This document shows positions 1 to 6,234 of a DNA stretch of 9,599 nt, in pieces. A program made the position numbers and the translations under genes. How positions within the stretch are numbered: the stretch's first letter is position 1; each line of letters opens with the position of its first letter. Origin of the DNA: an uncultured Oscillibacter sp. (GTDB lineage: Bacteria; Bacillota; Clostridia; Oscillospirales; Oscillospiraceae); contig URKI01000065.1 in NCBI GenBank assembly GCA_900548505.1, forward strand, positions 1 through 9,599, in the 5' to 3' direction. The notes beneath the pieces were generated by a model. It had not been told where the DNA came from and made no database searches. It saw only the letters and a program-made list of their open reading frames with translations.

Positions 1-48
1 CGAGATAGGCTCCGGTCTCGTGGGCTCGGAGATGTGTATAAGAGACAG
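1..48 (+). other. Illumina Nextera adapter left on the contig end (artefact)
   Basis: Bases 15-48 match the 34-base Nextera transposase read-2 adapter, including the 19-base Tn5 mosaic end at 30-48 (AGATGTGTATAAGAGACAG). Bases 1-6 (CGAGAT) match the 3' end of the P7 oligo. Bases 7-14 (AGGCTCCG) lie exactly where the 8-base i7 index sits, and I believe they are the adapter-strand form of Nextera XT index N720. The order P7 tail, index, adapter is that of a library molecule, not a genome. The open frame on the minus strand runs straight through these bases, so automatic annotation would append about 16 spurious residues to the ATPase that ends here. Biological sequence starts at base 49. Confidence 0.98.
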
Positions 49-885
49 GACCCCCTTGGTAAAGCTCGTCTCCACAGCCTCCCCTGCAATCGCAGATGCC
101 ATAGAGCCAAACAGCGTAGCGTCTCCGGTGCTGACAACAACCGCAGCTGCACTGCCCGAAATCACGTTGCTTCCCATGAATGCAATATTGGTATAATCGG
201 TTATACTCTCCTTCTGCACACTTCTGCTCGGTGTTTTTTCGATAGGCTCGCTTTCGCCCGTCAAGCTGGATTGGCTGATGAATAAGTCCTTCGCCTCTAA
301 AATGCGGACATCCGCAGGAATCATATCCCCTGCCGCCAAATGCACAATGTCGCCCACAACCAAATCGTCCATCGGAATTTCTATCTTTTCCTGCTCTCTG
401 CGAGTAACGGTGCAGGTCGTTGTTATCATTGCCAGCAGCTTTTCCGCTGCATTGCCGCTTCTGGATTCCTGCACAAAGCGCAGTGTGCCGGAAATGATAA
501 CCATTGTCAAAATGATGACTACGGTTAAGGGGTCAAAGTCCTCCGGCGCGCTCCCAAAAAGTGCAAAATAAGGGAACACCATATCCGTTATGGTGGATAC
601 CACAGCCAGACAGAACAAAATCGCCGTAAATGGATTGATAAAAGCACCTGCCAGACGTTTCGCCAGAGATTGCTTTTTCTCATGTGTCACTTTATTTGAG
701 CCGTACTTGGTGCGGCTGACCGCCACTGCCTCTGCATCCAGTCCCCGTAGGGTGGTATGCAGGCTTTTCAAAACCTCCTGCACAGGATTGGCAGCCGCAA
801 ATTGAATACGCTGGTTCTGCTCATCCCGCAGCACTGCCTTTTCCACCGTCTGCCGCACAGCCATGCGGTTTTCTTTCTTGTTCAT
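49..885 (-). CDS. mgtA: MgtA-type magnesium-translocating P-type ATPase, N-terminal 279 residues (cut by contig end)
   Basis: This is the amino-terminal third of a P3B-type (MgtA/MgtB) ATPase, an inner-membrane pump that drives Mg2+ into the cell with ATP. Visible parts are the cytosolic N-terminal region, the first membrane hairpin (about residues 82-104 and 119-136, with INPF before the first span), and the actuator domain with the dephosphorylation motif TGES at 209-212. SGSA and FTKGV then match the region just before the third span of the complete copy at 1623-4277. The phosphorylation and nucleotide domains lie beyond the contig end. The ATG at 885 follows AGGAGG at a good distance. The frame is open to base 1, but everything before base 49 is adapter. 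It starts 24 bases after the small ORF 910-1017, so the two are probably co-transcribed. Sampled lines are about 43-55% GC, against about 60% in the other ATPase. Mg2+ as substrate is a family-level inference. Confidence 0.9.
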
Positions 886-909
886 TTCTCATACCTCCTT
901 TTTCTGCGA

Positions 910-1017
910 TTATTTTCTGTAATACCGATTGCTTTTTTCGATATACCAAACATCAAAGCCTGCCACAATGAACCATGCAATCATGGCAATCGCAAACCAA
1001 TGGCTTGTAGGTACCAT
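910..1017 (-). CDS. 35-residue single-span membrane peptide upstream of the truncated ATPase
   Basis: The ORF encodes 35 residues: a short polar start (MVPTSH), a hydrophobic aromatic-rich segment at about residues 7-26 (WFAIAMIAWFIVAGF core, then DVWYI), and a basic tail (EKSNRYYRK). This is the layout of a single-pass small membrane protein. An in-frame TGA six codons upstream leaves this ATG as the only one available. GAAAGG about 11 bases upstream and GAGAG closer in are possible but weak ribosome sites. The ORF lies between the winged-helix gene and the truncated mgtA, on the same strand, with 24 bases to the latter. Known Mg2+ transport systems carry tiny membrane regulators (MgtS, MgtR), and P-type KdpFABC has the small subunit KdpF. 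I see no sequence match to any of them; the comparison rests on size and position only. It could still be a chance ORF. Confidence 0.55.
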   Translation of the reverse strand: MVPTSHWFAIAMIAWFIVAGFDVWYIEKSNRYYRK

Positions 1018-1036
1018 TTCTCTCGGTGCCTTTCAC

Positions 1037-1096
1037 AGAATACAAAAATCGCAAGGAAAATCACATGGTCAAAACCTTGCGATTTCCTTGCGATTT
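1037..1096 (-). promoter_or_regulatory. Putative regulated promoter of the small ORF and mgtA: 11-base-period direct repeat plus -10
   Basis: Reading the minus strand, AAATCGCAAGG occurs twice in tandem (1096-1086 and 1085-1075), an exact 11-base direct repeat. A -10-like TATTCT lies at 1042-1037. The distance from the repeat to this hexamer is 33 bases, the same as in front of the complete ATPase (4357-4303). No good -35 is visible, as expected of an activator-dependent promoter. Direct repeats with 11-base period are the usual operator of OmpR/PhoB-type proteins. The predicted start near 1030 would leave a leader of about a dozen bases, too short for a Mg2+ riboswitch. The function is inference. 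Confidence 0.4.
1044..1085 (-). terminator. Possible intrinsic terminator after the winged-helix gene
   Basis: On the minus strand AAATCGCAAGG (1085-1075) and CCTTGCGATTT (1056-1046) form a perfect 11-bp stem with an 18-base loop. A run of five T (1048-1044) overlaps the stem's end. It begins 27 bases after the stop of the winged-helix gene, so it could end the ATPase-regulator transcript. The second tandem copy (1096-1086) can replace the first arm, giving an alternative stem. The stem is not very GC-rich and the T run is short, so it may instead be an operator with three sites. Confidence 0.4.
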
Positions 1097-1111
1097 GGTC
1101 AGGGTGTCTCT

Positions 1112-1606
1112 CTACAGCCTGTCATTGAACTTGTAGCCGATGCCCCAGATGGTCAGGATGTACTCCGGTGCGTCCGGGTTTGGTTCGATTTTCTTCCGGA
1201 GCTTCCGGATGAACGACATGATGTTGCTGTCATCCAGCAGATAGTCGTTTTCCCACACCGCCTGATAGATCTGCTCCTTGGTAAATACCTCTCCCCGGTT
1301 GCGGGCCAGGAAATACAGAATGTCAAACTCCTTGGGGGTCAGCGGGATCTGCACGCCGTCCCGAACCACTCTGCGCAGCCGCAGGTCAATGGAAAGTGCG
1401 CCGCAGACGATGGTGTCCTCCAGAAAAGCCGGGGTGTCCGCATCCCCCAGCTCCAGCATGAGGGAGTCCGCCGTGCCGCTCATGAGCTCTCCAATCCCCT
1501 CCCGCAGCTCTCCTGCCGCCGCAGTGTCGGGCGCGGTGCGGAGCTTTTCGGAAAGCCACTGGGCAAAGGAGGGGTCCAGGGCGATCAAGCCGATTTTCTT
1601 TTTCAT
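1112..1606 (-). CDS. OmpR-type winged-helix transcriptional regulator with a degenerate, shortened receiver
   Basis: The protein has 164 residues; a full OmpR-family response regulator has about 220-240. Residues about 66-161 form a complete OmpR/PhoB DNA-binding domain: LTPKEFDILYFLARNRGEV, then the recognition-helix region DDSNIMSFIRKLRKKIE, and the C-terminal hairpin ending GIGYKF. The first 65 residues begin like a receiver (KKKIGLIALDPSF) but are about half the normal length, and I see no acidic pocket or phospho-acceptor aspartate in the usual setting. Control by phosphorylation is therefore unlikely. The ATG at 1606 follows AAGGAGGAG, which overlaps the region just after the ATPase stop (16-base gap), so the two genes are probably co-transcribed and translationally coupled. 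No histidine kinase is adjacent. The likely role, inferred from context, is control of the ATPase genes through the 11-base repeats at 4342-4357 and 1075-1096. Confidence 0.88.
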   Translation of the reverse strand: MKKKIGLIALDPSFAQWLSEKLRTAPDTAAAGELREGIGELMSGTADSLMLELGDADTPAFLEDTIVCGALSIDLRLRRVVRDGVQIPLTPKEFDILYFLARNRGEVFTKEQIYQAVWENDYLLDDSNIMSFIRKLRKKIEPNPDAPEYILTIWGIGYKFNDRL

Positions 1607-1622
1607 GCCGGATCTCCTCCTT

Positions 1623-4277
1623 TCAAAGCAATTCCCGGTATTTTTTCGTATACCGCCGTTTGGCCCAAGTGACCAGGAGCAGGTACAGGATAACGGCCGC
1701 GGCCAGAAACGCGAAATAGCGCAGCGGCAGTGCGGTCAGCCCGATCAAATTTCCCACCGGCGTGAAGATGAGCCCGGTAAAGAGCAGGGTGCCCAGCAGC
1801 GTGACCAGCATCACCGGGCGGGAGGGTCGGCTCTGGAGCAGCGGCACTTTGGAGGTCCGCAGCAGATGCAGGATCAGCACCTGCGTCCACATGGACTCCA
1901 AAAACCAGCCGGTCTGGAACACCGTGATGAACTGAGCCTGTGCGCCGCTCCCGGCCAGGGACGCAAAGTCGCCCCCGCAGAGCACGGGGCAGAGCACGAA
2001 AAACAGATACGCAAAGGTGAGGATATCGAAAAAGGAGCTGATGGGGCCGAAAAACCGCATGAAGCGGCCCAGGGTCCTGCCGGACCACTCCAGAGGCCGG
2101 GCGCAGGCGTCTTCGTCCACATGGTCCCACGGAAGGACCAGGCACAAAATGTCATACAGCAGGTTCAGCAGCAAAAGCTGCACTGAGGTCATGGGGAAAA
2201 AGGGCAGAAACACGCTGGCGATCACGATGGAGAGAATATTGCCGAAATTGGAGGAGGCCGTGATCCTGATGTACTTGGAGACATTGGCAAAGGCCTTTCG
2301 CCCCTCCAGGATGCCGTCTCCCAGCACATTGAGGTCCTTTTTCAGCAGGATGACGTCCGCACCCTCCTTGACGGCCTCCGCCGCGGTATCCACCGATATG
2401 CCCACGTCCGACTCCACGATGGCAGGCAGGTCGTTCATGCCGTCTCCCAAAAAGCCCACGGTGTGCCCGTTGTCCTGAAGCGTCCGCAGGACCTGAACCT
2501 TCTGCCTGGGCGACAGCTCCGCAAACACGGTGGTCTGCTCCACCTTTACCGGGAGCTCATCGTCACTCAGCTGCTCCAGCTGGCTGCCCGTCAGGATGTG
2601 CGCCGTGTCGATCCCCAGTCTCCGGCAGATGGAGATGGTCACGTCCCTTTGATCGCCGGTCAGCACCCGGATGCCCACGTGAAGCTCCTGCAGCCTGCCG
2701 ATGGCCGCGGCCGCCGTCTGCTTGGGCGCATCGAAAAACGCCAGATATCCCAGCAGGATCAGGTCCCTCTCATCCTCAGGGGCCAGCTGCACCTGTTCCA
2801 GCGGTTTATACGCCACCGCCAGGACCTTCATGCCGTCTTCCAGCATCTCGTCCACGACAGCGTGAACACTGGCATATCCGTCCGCATCCATGGGGCAGCG
2901 CTGGCCCCTGTATTCCACGGCGCTGCACCGGCGGCACACCTCGTCCACGCTGCCTTTGACAACGAGAAGGTTTTCCCCCTGGCGCCCCACCAGGACGCTG
3001 GCAAACCGCCGCTCATAGTCAAAGGGGCGCTCGTCCAGCTTTCGGTACTCCGCCGCCAATTCCAGAAAGTGCGCGTGCTGCCCCGGCAGGTCCCGGTATT
3101 TCAAAACGGCGCTGTCCAGGTGATTCCTGACGCCGGTATGATAGAGGCTGTTCAGATAGGCAAGGTCCAACACCCGCCCGCTCTCGTTGCCCAGCAGATC
3201 CATGTAGTATTCCAGAGATATGACGTCGCCGGTCAGCGTGCCGGTCTTGTCCACGCACAGAATATCCATGCTGCCGAATCCCTGCATGGCGTTGATATTT
3301 TTGACCACGGTCTGCTTTTTGCCCATGGCCGCGCTGCCCTTGGCCAAACATGCGTTGATGACCATGGGCAGCATCTCCGGGGTCAGACCCACGGCAACCG
3401 ACAGCGCAAACAAAAAGGCGGAAAACCAATCGCCCTTCGTCAGTCCGCAGGCGAGAAAAACCACCGGGATCAGAACCGCCATGAAGCGGATGAGCACCCA
3501 GGCAATGGAATTTGCTCCCCGGTCGAACCCGTTTTTCAGATGAGCTTCCGCCGTGGAAAAGCCGCCGTAAACGGTGTCTTCCCCCACCGCAAGCACGATG
3601 CCCTCGCCGCTGCCGCCTGTGACAGACGAGCCCATGAATGCAATATTGCCGTATTCCGAATAGGACCGCGCCTGTTCCCGGGAAAGGCACCCGGCGTGCT
3701 TTTCCAGTATGGCGCTCTCCCCCGTGATGACGGACTGGGACACGAACAGATCGTTTGCCTCGGTCAGCCGGATATCCGCCGGGACACGGTCCCCGGCAAA
3801 GAGCCGGACCTGGTCCCCCACCACCAGTTCTGTGGAGGACAGCCGGACCCACGTTCCGTTCCTGCGCACCAGCACCGTGGACGCGATCATCCCCGTCAGG
3901 CGGTCCGCAACGCGCTTTGCCCGCAGCTCCTGGGCAAAGCGTACCGTGCCGCTGATGAGCAGCATACACAAAATGATGACCACCGTGGTGATGTTCCGGC
4001 TGAAATTGGACGCCAGCACCATATCGGTCAAAAAAGATATGCACGCCAGCACAAACAAAATGACCGTGAACGGGTTCAGAAAGGCCCGCCGCAGGCGATA
4101 GAGGATGGTGTCCGAAGCCCGACCCGACAAACAGTTCTTTCCGTATCGGGCTCGGCTCTCCTCCGCCTGTTCATCGCTGTAGCCTTGGCTGGAAATATGA
4201 AAATCCCGCAGCAGCGTGTCTTTGTCCATGTATGCGTAATCCAGCACACGCCGGTGCGCTATAGGGCTTGTTTTCAT
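1623..4277 (-). CDS. mgtA: MgtA-type magnesium-translocating P-type ATPase (complete, 884 residues)
   Basis: A complete P3B-type ATPase, expected in the cytoplasmic membrane to import Mg2+. Motifs in order, numbered from the chosen start: first membrane hairpin (about 68-112), actuator TGES (185-188), fourth-span VGLTPEMLPM (297-306) typical of the MgtA group, phosphorylation site DKTGTLT with Asp343, nucleotide-domain KGS (about 441), VLTGDQ (538-543), hinge GDGMND (611-616), then SSNFGN and the C-terminal membrane bundle to RRYTKKY. The length fits the family (about 850-900). I chose the ATG at 4277 because GGAGGTGAG lies just upstream. A longer reading from ATG 4307 would put codons inside the -10 element and has no ribosome site. 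The winged-helix gene follows after 16 bases. Compared with the truncated copy at 49-885 it is the same family but clearly diverged and GC-richer. MgtA/MgtB-type function is well supported; metal specificity is not proven by sequence. Confidence 0.95.
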   Translation of the reverse strand: MKTSPIAHRRVLDYAYMDKDTLLRDFHISSQGYSDEQAEESRARYGKNCLSGRASDTILYRLRRAFLNPFTVILFVLACISFLTDMVLASNFSRNITTVVIILCMLLISGTVRFAQELRAKRVADRLTGMIASTVLVRRNGTWVRLSSTELVVGDQVRLFAGDRVPADIRLTEANDLFVSQSVITGESAILEKHAGCLSREQARSYSEYGNIAFMGSSVTGGSGEGIVLAVGEDTVYGGFSTAEAHLKNGFDRGANSIAWVLIRFMAVLIPVVFLACGLTKGDWFSAFLFALSVAVGLTPEMLPMVINACLAKGSAAMGKKQTVVKNINAMQGFGSMDILCVDKTGTLTGDVISLEYYMDLLGNESGRVLDLAYLNSLYHTGVRNHLDSAVLKYRDLPGQHAHFLELAAEYRKLDERPFDYERRFASVLVGRQGENLLVVKGSVDEVCRRCSAVEYRGQRCPMDADGYASVHAVVDEMLEDGMKVLAVAYKPLEQVQLAPEDERDLILLGYLAFFDAPKQTAAAAIGRLQELHVGIRVLTGDQRDVTISICRRLGIDTAHILTGSQLEQLSDDELPVKVEQTTVFAELSPRQKVQVLRTLQDNGHTVGFLGDGMNDLPAIVESDVGISVDTAAEAVKEGADVILLKKDLNVLGDGILEGRKAFANVSKYIRITASSNFGNILSIVIASVFLPFFPMTSVQLLLLNLLYDILCLVLPWDHVDEDACARPLEWSGRTLGRFMRFFGPISSFFDILTFAYLFFVLCPVLCGGDFASLAGSGAQAQFITVFQTGWFLESMWTQVLILHLLRTSKVPLLQSRPSRPVMLVTLLGTLLFTGLIFTPVGNLIGLTALPLRYFAFLAAAVILYLLLVTWAKRRYTKKYRELL

Positions 4278-4302
4278 TGCCTCACCTCCGCAGGGTTTTT
4301 CT

Positions 4303-4357
4303 ATCATACCATAGAATCATCCTGCTGCGCGGAATGAAATCCTTGCTTTTTTCTTGC
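4303..4357 (-). promoter_or_regulatory. Promoter of the complete ATPase: 11-base-period GCAAG repeat and extended -10
   Basis: The minus strand carries a consensus extended -10, TATGGTATGAT (4313-4303, hexamer TATGAT at 4308-4303), without a recognisable -35. Upstream, two GCAAG units (4357-4353 and 4346-4342) within AAAGCAAG repeats are exactly 11 bases apart, ending at 4341, 33 bases before the -10. This arrangement fits an OmpR-type activator binding immediately upstream of the -35 region. Transcription would begin near 4296, leaving about 20 bases of leader with the ribosome site GGAGGTGAG (4289-4281) and no room for an M-box riboswitch. Confidence 0.6.
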
Positions 4358-4401
4358 TTTCCAACAGGAATCCCATCCTGCCGGTGTCCGGATCTGCTCT
4401 T

Positions 4402-5610
4402 TCAGTCCTCATCCCCGGCCTTGAAGTTGTAGATGGGGCGGATGATCTTCACCACTTCCGCCGTGGGGCCGATGTTGTCCAGGATGTCCTGCATGCCCTT
4501 GTAGGCCATGGGACACTCGTCCAGGGTGGCCTTGCTCACGGAGGTGGTGTAGACCTCCGCCATCTGCTTTTTGAATTCGGACACCGTAAAAGACTGTCTG
4601 GCATCCGCCCGGCTCATGAGACGTCCAGCGCCGTGGGGCGCGGAGCAATTCCAGTCCTCGTTGCCCTTGCCCACGCAGAGAAGGCTCCCGTCCCGCATAT
4701 TGATGGGAATGAGCAGCTGCTCTCCCGCCTGGGCGGACACGGCGCCCTTGCGCAGGATCATGGCGTCGGTATCGATATAGTTGTGGATGGTGGTGAACTG
4801 CTCCTCCACGTGGAGCTTCATGCCCTTGATGATCTCGTCCATCATGGCCTGCCGGTTGAGCATGGCAAAGCGCTGGACGATCTTCATGTCATGGATATAC
4901 TGCTGGAACAGCTCCCCGGACACATAAGCCAGTGCCTTGGGGATACTGGTCTGTTTGCAGCTGCGGAGTTTCTTCAGCTCTTTCTGGATCTCTTTCTCCC
5001 GGCCCTCTGCTTTCATCCGGGCGATCAGAGCCTCCAGCGAGGCATCATCGGTATGGTTCAGGACCTTGTAGCCCGCCTCCTGATAGTAGCTGGCCACCTC
5101 CACCCCCAAATGGCGGCTGCCGGAGTGAACCACAATGTAGAGGTTTCCCTCGTCATCTTTGTCCACCTCGATGAAGTGGTTGCCGCCGCCCAGGGTGCCG
5201 ATGCTCTTTTCTGCCCGCAGCAGATCCACATGTCGGGCGCAGCACAGCTCCCTCAGGTCGATCTCATCGAGGTAGCGGTGGGCCTTATCCCGGATGGAAA
5301 AGCCGGAGGGGATCTTCTCGTAGATCAGCTTGTCCAGCTTCTGCAGCTCCAGCCGTCCCTCCCGGATGCGGGTGGTCTCCATGCCGCAGCCGATGTCCAC
5401 ACCCACCAGGTTGGGCACCACCTTGTCGGTGATGGTCATGGTGGTGCCGATGGTGCAGCCCTTGCCGGCGTGGATGTCGGGCATGAGCCGGATGCGGCTG
5501 CCCGCCGTGAATTCCTGGTCGCACAGTTCCTGGACCTGCGCGATGGAGGCGCTGTCCGCCACATCGGTGAAAATCCTGGCTTCGTTGTATTTTCCTTTGA
5601 TTTCGATCAT
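4402..5610 (-). CDS. rtcB: RtcB-family RNA-splicing ligase
   Basis: RtcB joins 2',3'-cyclic phosphate (or 3'-phosphate) and 5'-OH RNA ends, using GTP and Mn2+, in tRNA splicing or repair of cleaved RNA. The 402 residues match the usual length of about 400. The metal and guanylylation residues are all present: VDIGCGM with Asp72 and Cys75, GGGNHF with Asn144-His145, HSGSRH with His162, IHNY with His276, and SAPHGAGRLMSR, where His326 corresponds to the guanylylated histidine of E. coli RtcB. An early LMPDIHAGKG (42-51) is also typical. There is no intein or insertion, so it should be active. The ATG at 5610 follows GAGAGGAAACT. It is the third gene of an apparent operon, 55 bases after the 165-residue unknown gene. 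No RtcA cyclase, archease or RtcR-type activator is in the window. Its RNA substrate cannot be told from sequence. Confidence 0.96.
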   Translation of the reverse strand: MIEIKGKYNEARIFTDVADSASIAQVQELCDQEFTAGSRIRLMPDIHAGKGCTIGTTMTITDKVVPNLVGVDIGCGMETTRIREGRLELQKLDKLIYEKIPSGFSIRDKAHRYLDEIDLRELCCARHVDLLRAEKSIGTLGGGNHFIEVDKDDEGNLYIVVHSGSRHLGVEVASYYQEAGYKVLNHTDDASLEALIARMKAEGREKEIQKELKKLRSCKQTSIPKALAYVSGELFQQYIHDMKIVQRFAMLNRQAMMDEIIKGMKLHVEEQFTTIHNYIDTDAMILRKGAVSAQAGEQLLIPINMRDGSLLCVGKGNEDWNCSAPHGAGRLMSRADARQSFTVSEFKKQMAEVYTTSVSKATLDECPMAYKGMQDILDNIGPTAEVVKIIRPIYNFKAGDED

Positions 5611-5665
5611 AGTTTCCTCTCAATTTCAAAAATAAAATCCATGGCACAGCCACGCTTTTATGACG

Positions 5666-6163
5666 TCATAGACTCCCTTTTGGATACAACACCCTGGGTT
5701 CCGCCTGGGCAATGACATCTATCACGTGATTTTGGGTGAAGATCCCATAGTGCTTCCAGGGAGCCGGATAAACGGAGCCGTCTTCCAGTCGGCACGCATC
5801 CGTTACCGTCAGGAAGTAATCCAGAAAACGGGATTTTTCAAACTGCACCAGGTACGTCCCCGTTCCCTCCGCCGACGCATCATAAGCGGCGTAGGACTCG
5901 TTCCGCACCTGATAGAGGATATAGTCCTCAAAAATCACAACCACTCTCCGGGACGGGTCCGGGACGATGGGCTTGCAGTCCGCAAGGACCTGGTCCAAAA
6001 CCGGATCTCCGCAAGAACCCTCATCCGCTTCCCCCGCAGCCGCGCCCAAAATCGTAACATGCAGTTCATTCCCCGTTTCCTCCTGCAGCTTTGCAAGAAA
6101 CGGCATACTGCCGCACTCAGAGAAGAGGCTCCCGGCCTGCTGAAAAGAAATGAATCGTTGCAT
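5666..6163 (-). CDS. Conserved-looking protein of unknown function, 165 residues
   Basis: I do not recognise an established family. The protein is soluble, acidic and has no signal peptide or membrane span. A glycine/alanine-rich variable stretch (about 40-52) separates an N-terminal part from a C-terminal part that looks more conserved. The latter holds VVVIFEDYILYQVRNESY (about 74-91), YLVQFEKSRFLDYF (about 104-117) and KHYGIFTQNHVIDVIA (137-152), with alternating hydrophobic strands. From memory, similar FEDYILYQVRNESY and NHVIDV blocks occur in small uncharacterised Firmicutes proteins; an immunity-type role has crossed my mind but is not supported here. The ATG at 6163 was chosen because AAAGGAA lies 6-7 bases upstream; a TTG at 6205 in the same frame has no ribosome site. 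It sits 71 bases after the propeller-like gene and 55 before rtcB, on the same strand, so co-transcription is likely. Confidence 0.8.
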   Translation of the reverse strand: MQRFISFQQAGSLFSECGSMPFLAKLQEETGNELHVTILGAAAGEADEGSCGDPVLDQVLADCKPIVPDPSRRVVVIFEDYILYQVRNESYAAYDASAEGTGTYLVQFEKSRFLDYFLTVTDACRLEDGSVYPAPWKHYGIFTQNHVIDVIAQAEPRVLYPKGSL

Positions 6164-6234
6164 ATGGTGTTCCTTTCCCGCTGTATTCATTCTGCTGTCT
6201 GTCAAAGCGACGCCGGACCATCATGGATTTTCCG

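Noticed and set aside
4278..4307. Upstream ATG at 4307 as start of the complete ATPase
   Set aside because: It overlaps the extended -10 and has no ribosome site, whereas the ATG at 4277 has GGAGGTGAG at the right distance.
2463..4337. Very long open frame on the plus strand opposite the complete ATPase
   Set aside because: It is an antisense shadow of a GC-rich gene: it covers the ATPase gene, has no ribosome site and encodes low-complexity His/Gln/Pro-rich sequence with no family resemblance.
4365..4380. Inverted repeat CAGGA/TCCTG after rtcB as a terminator
   Set aside because: The stem has only five pairs and no T tract follows on the minus strand, so rtcB transcripts may run into the ATPase unit.
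5659..5670. Perfect 12-base palindrome TATGACGTCATA between rtcB and the upstream gene
   Set aside because: It overlaps a stop codon, has no second copy and no nearby promoter; one such palindrome can arise by chance.
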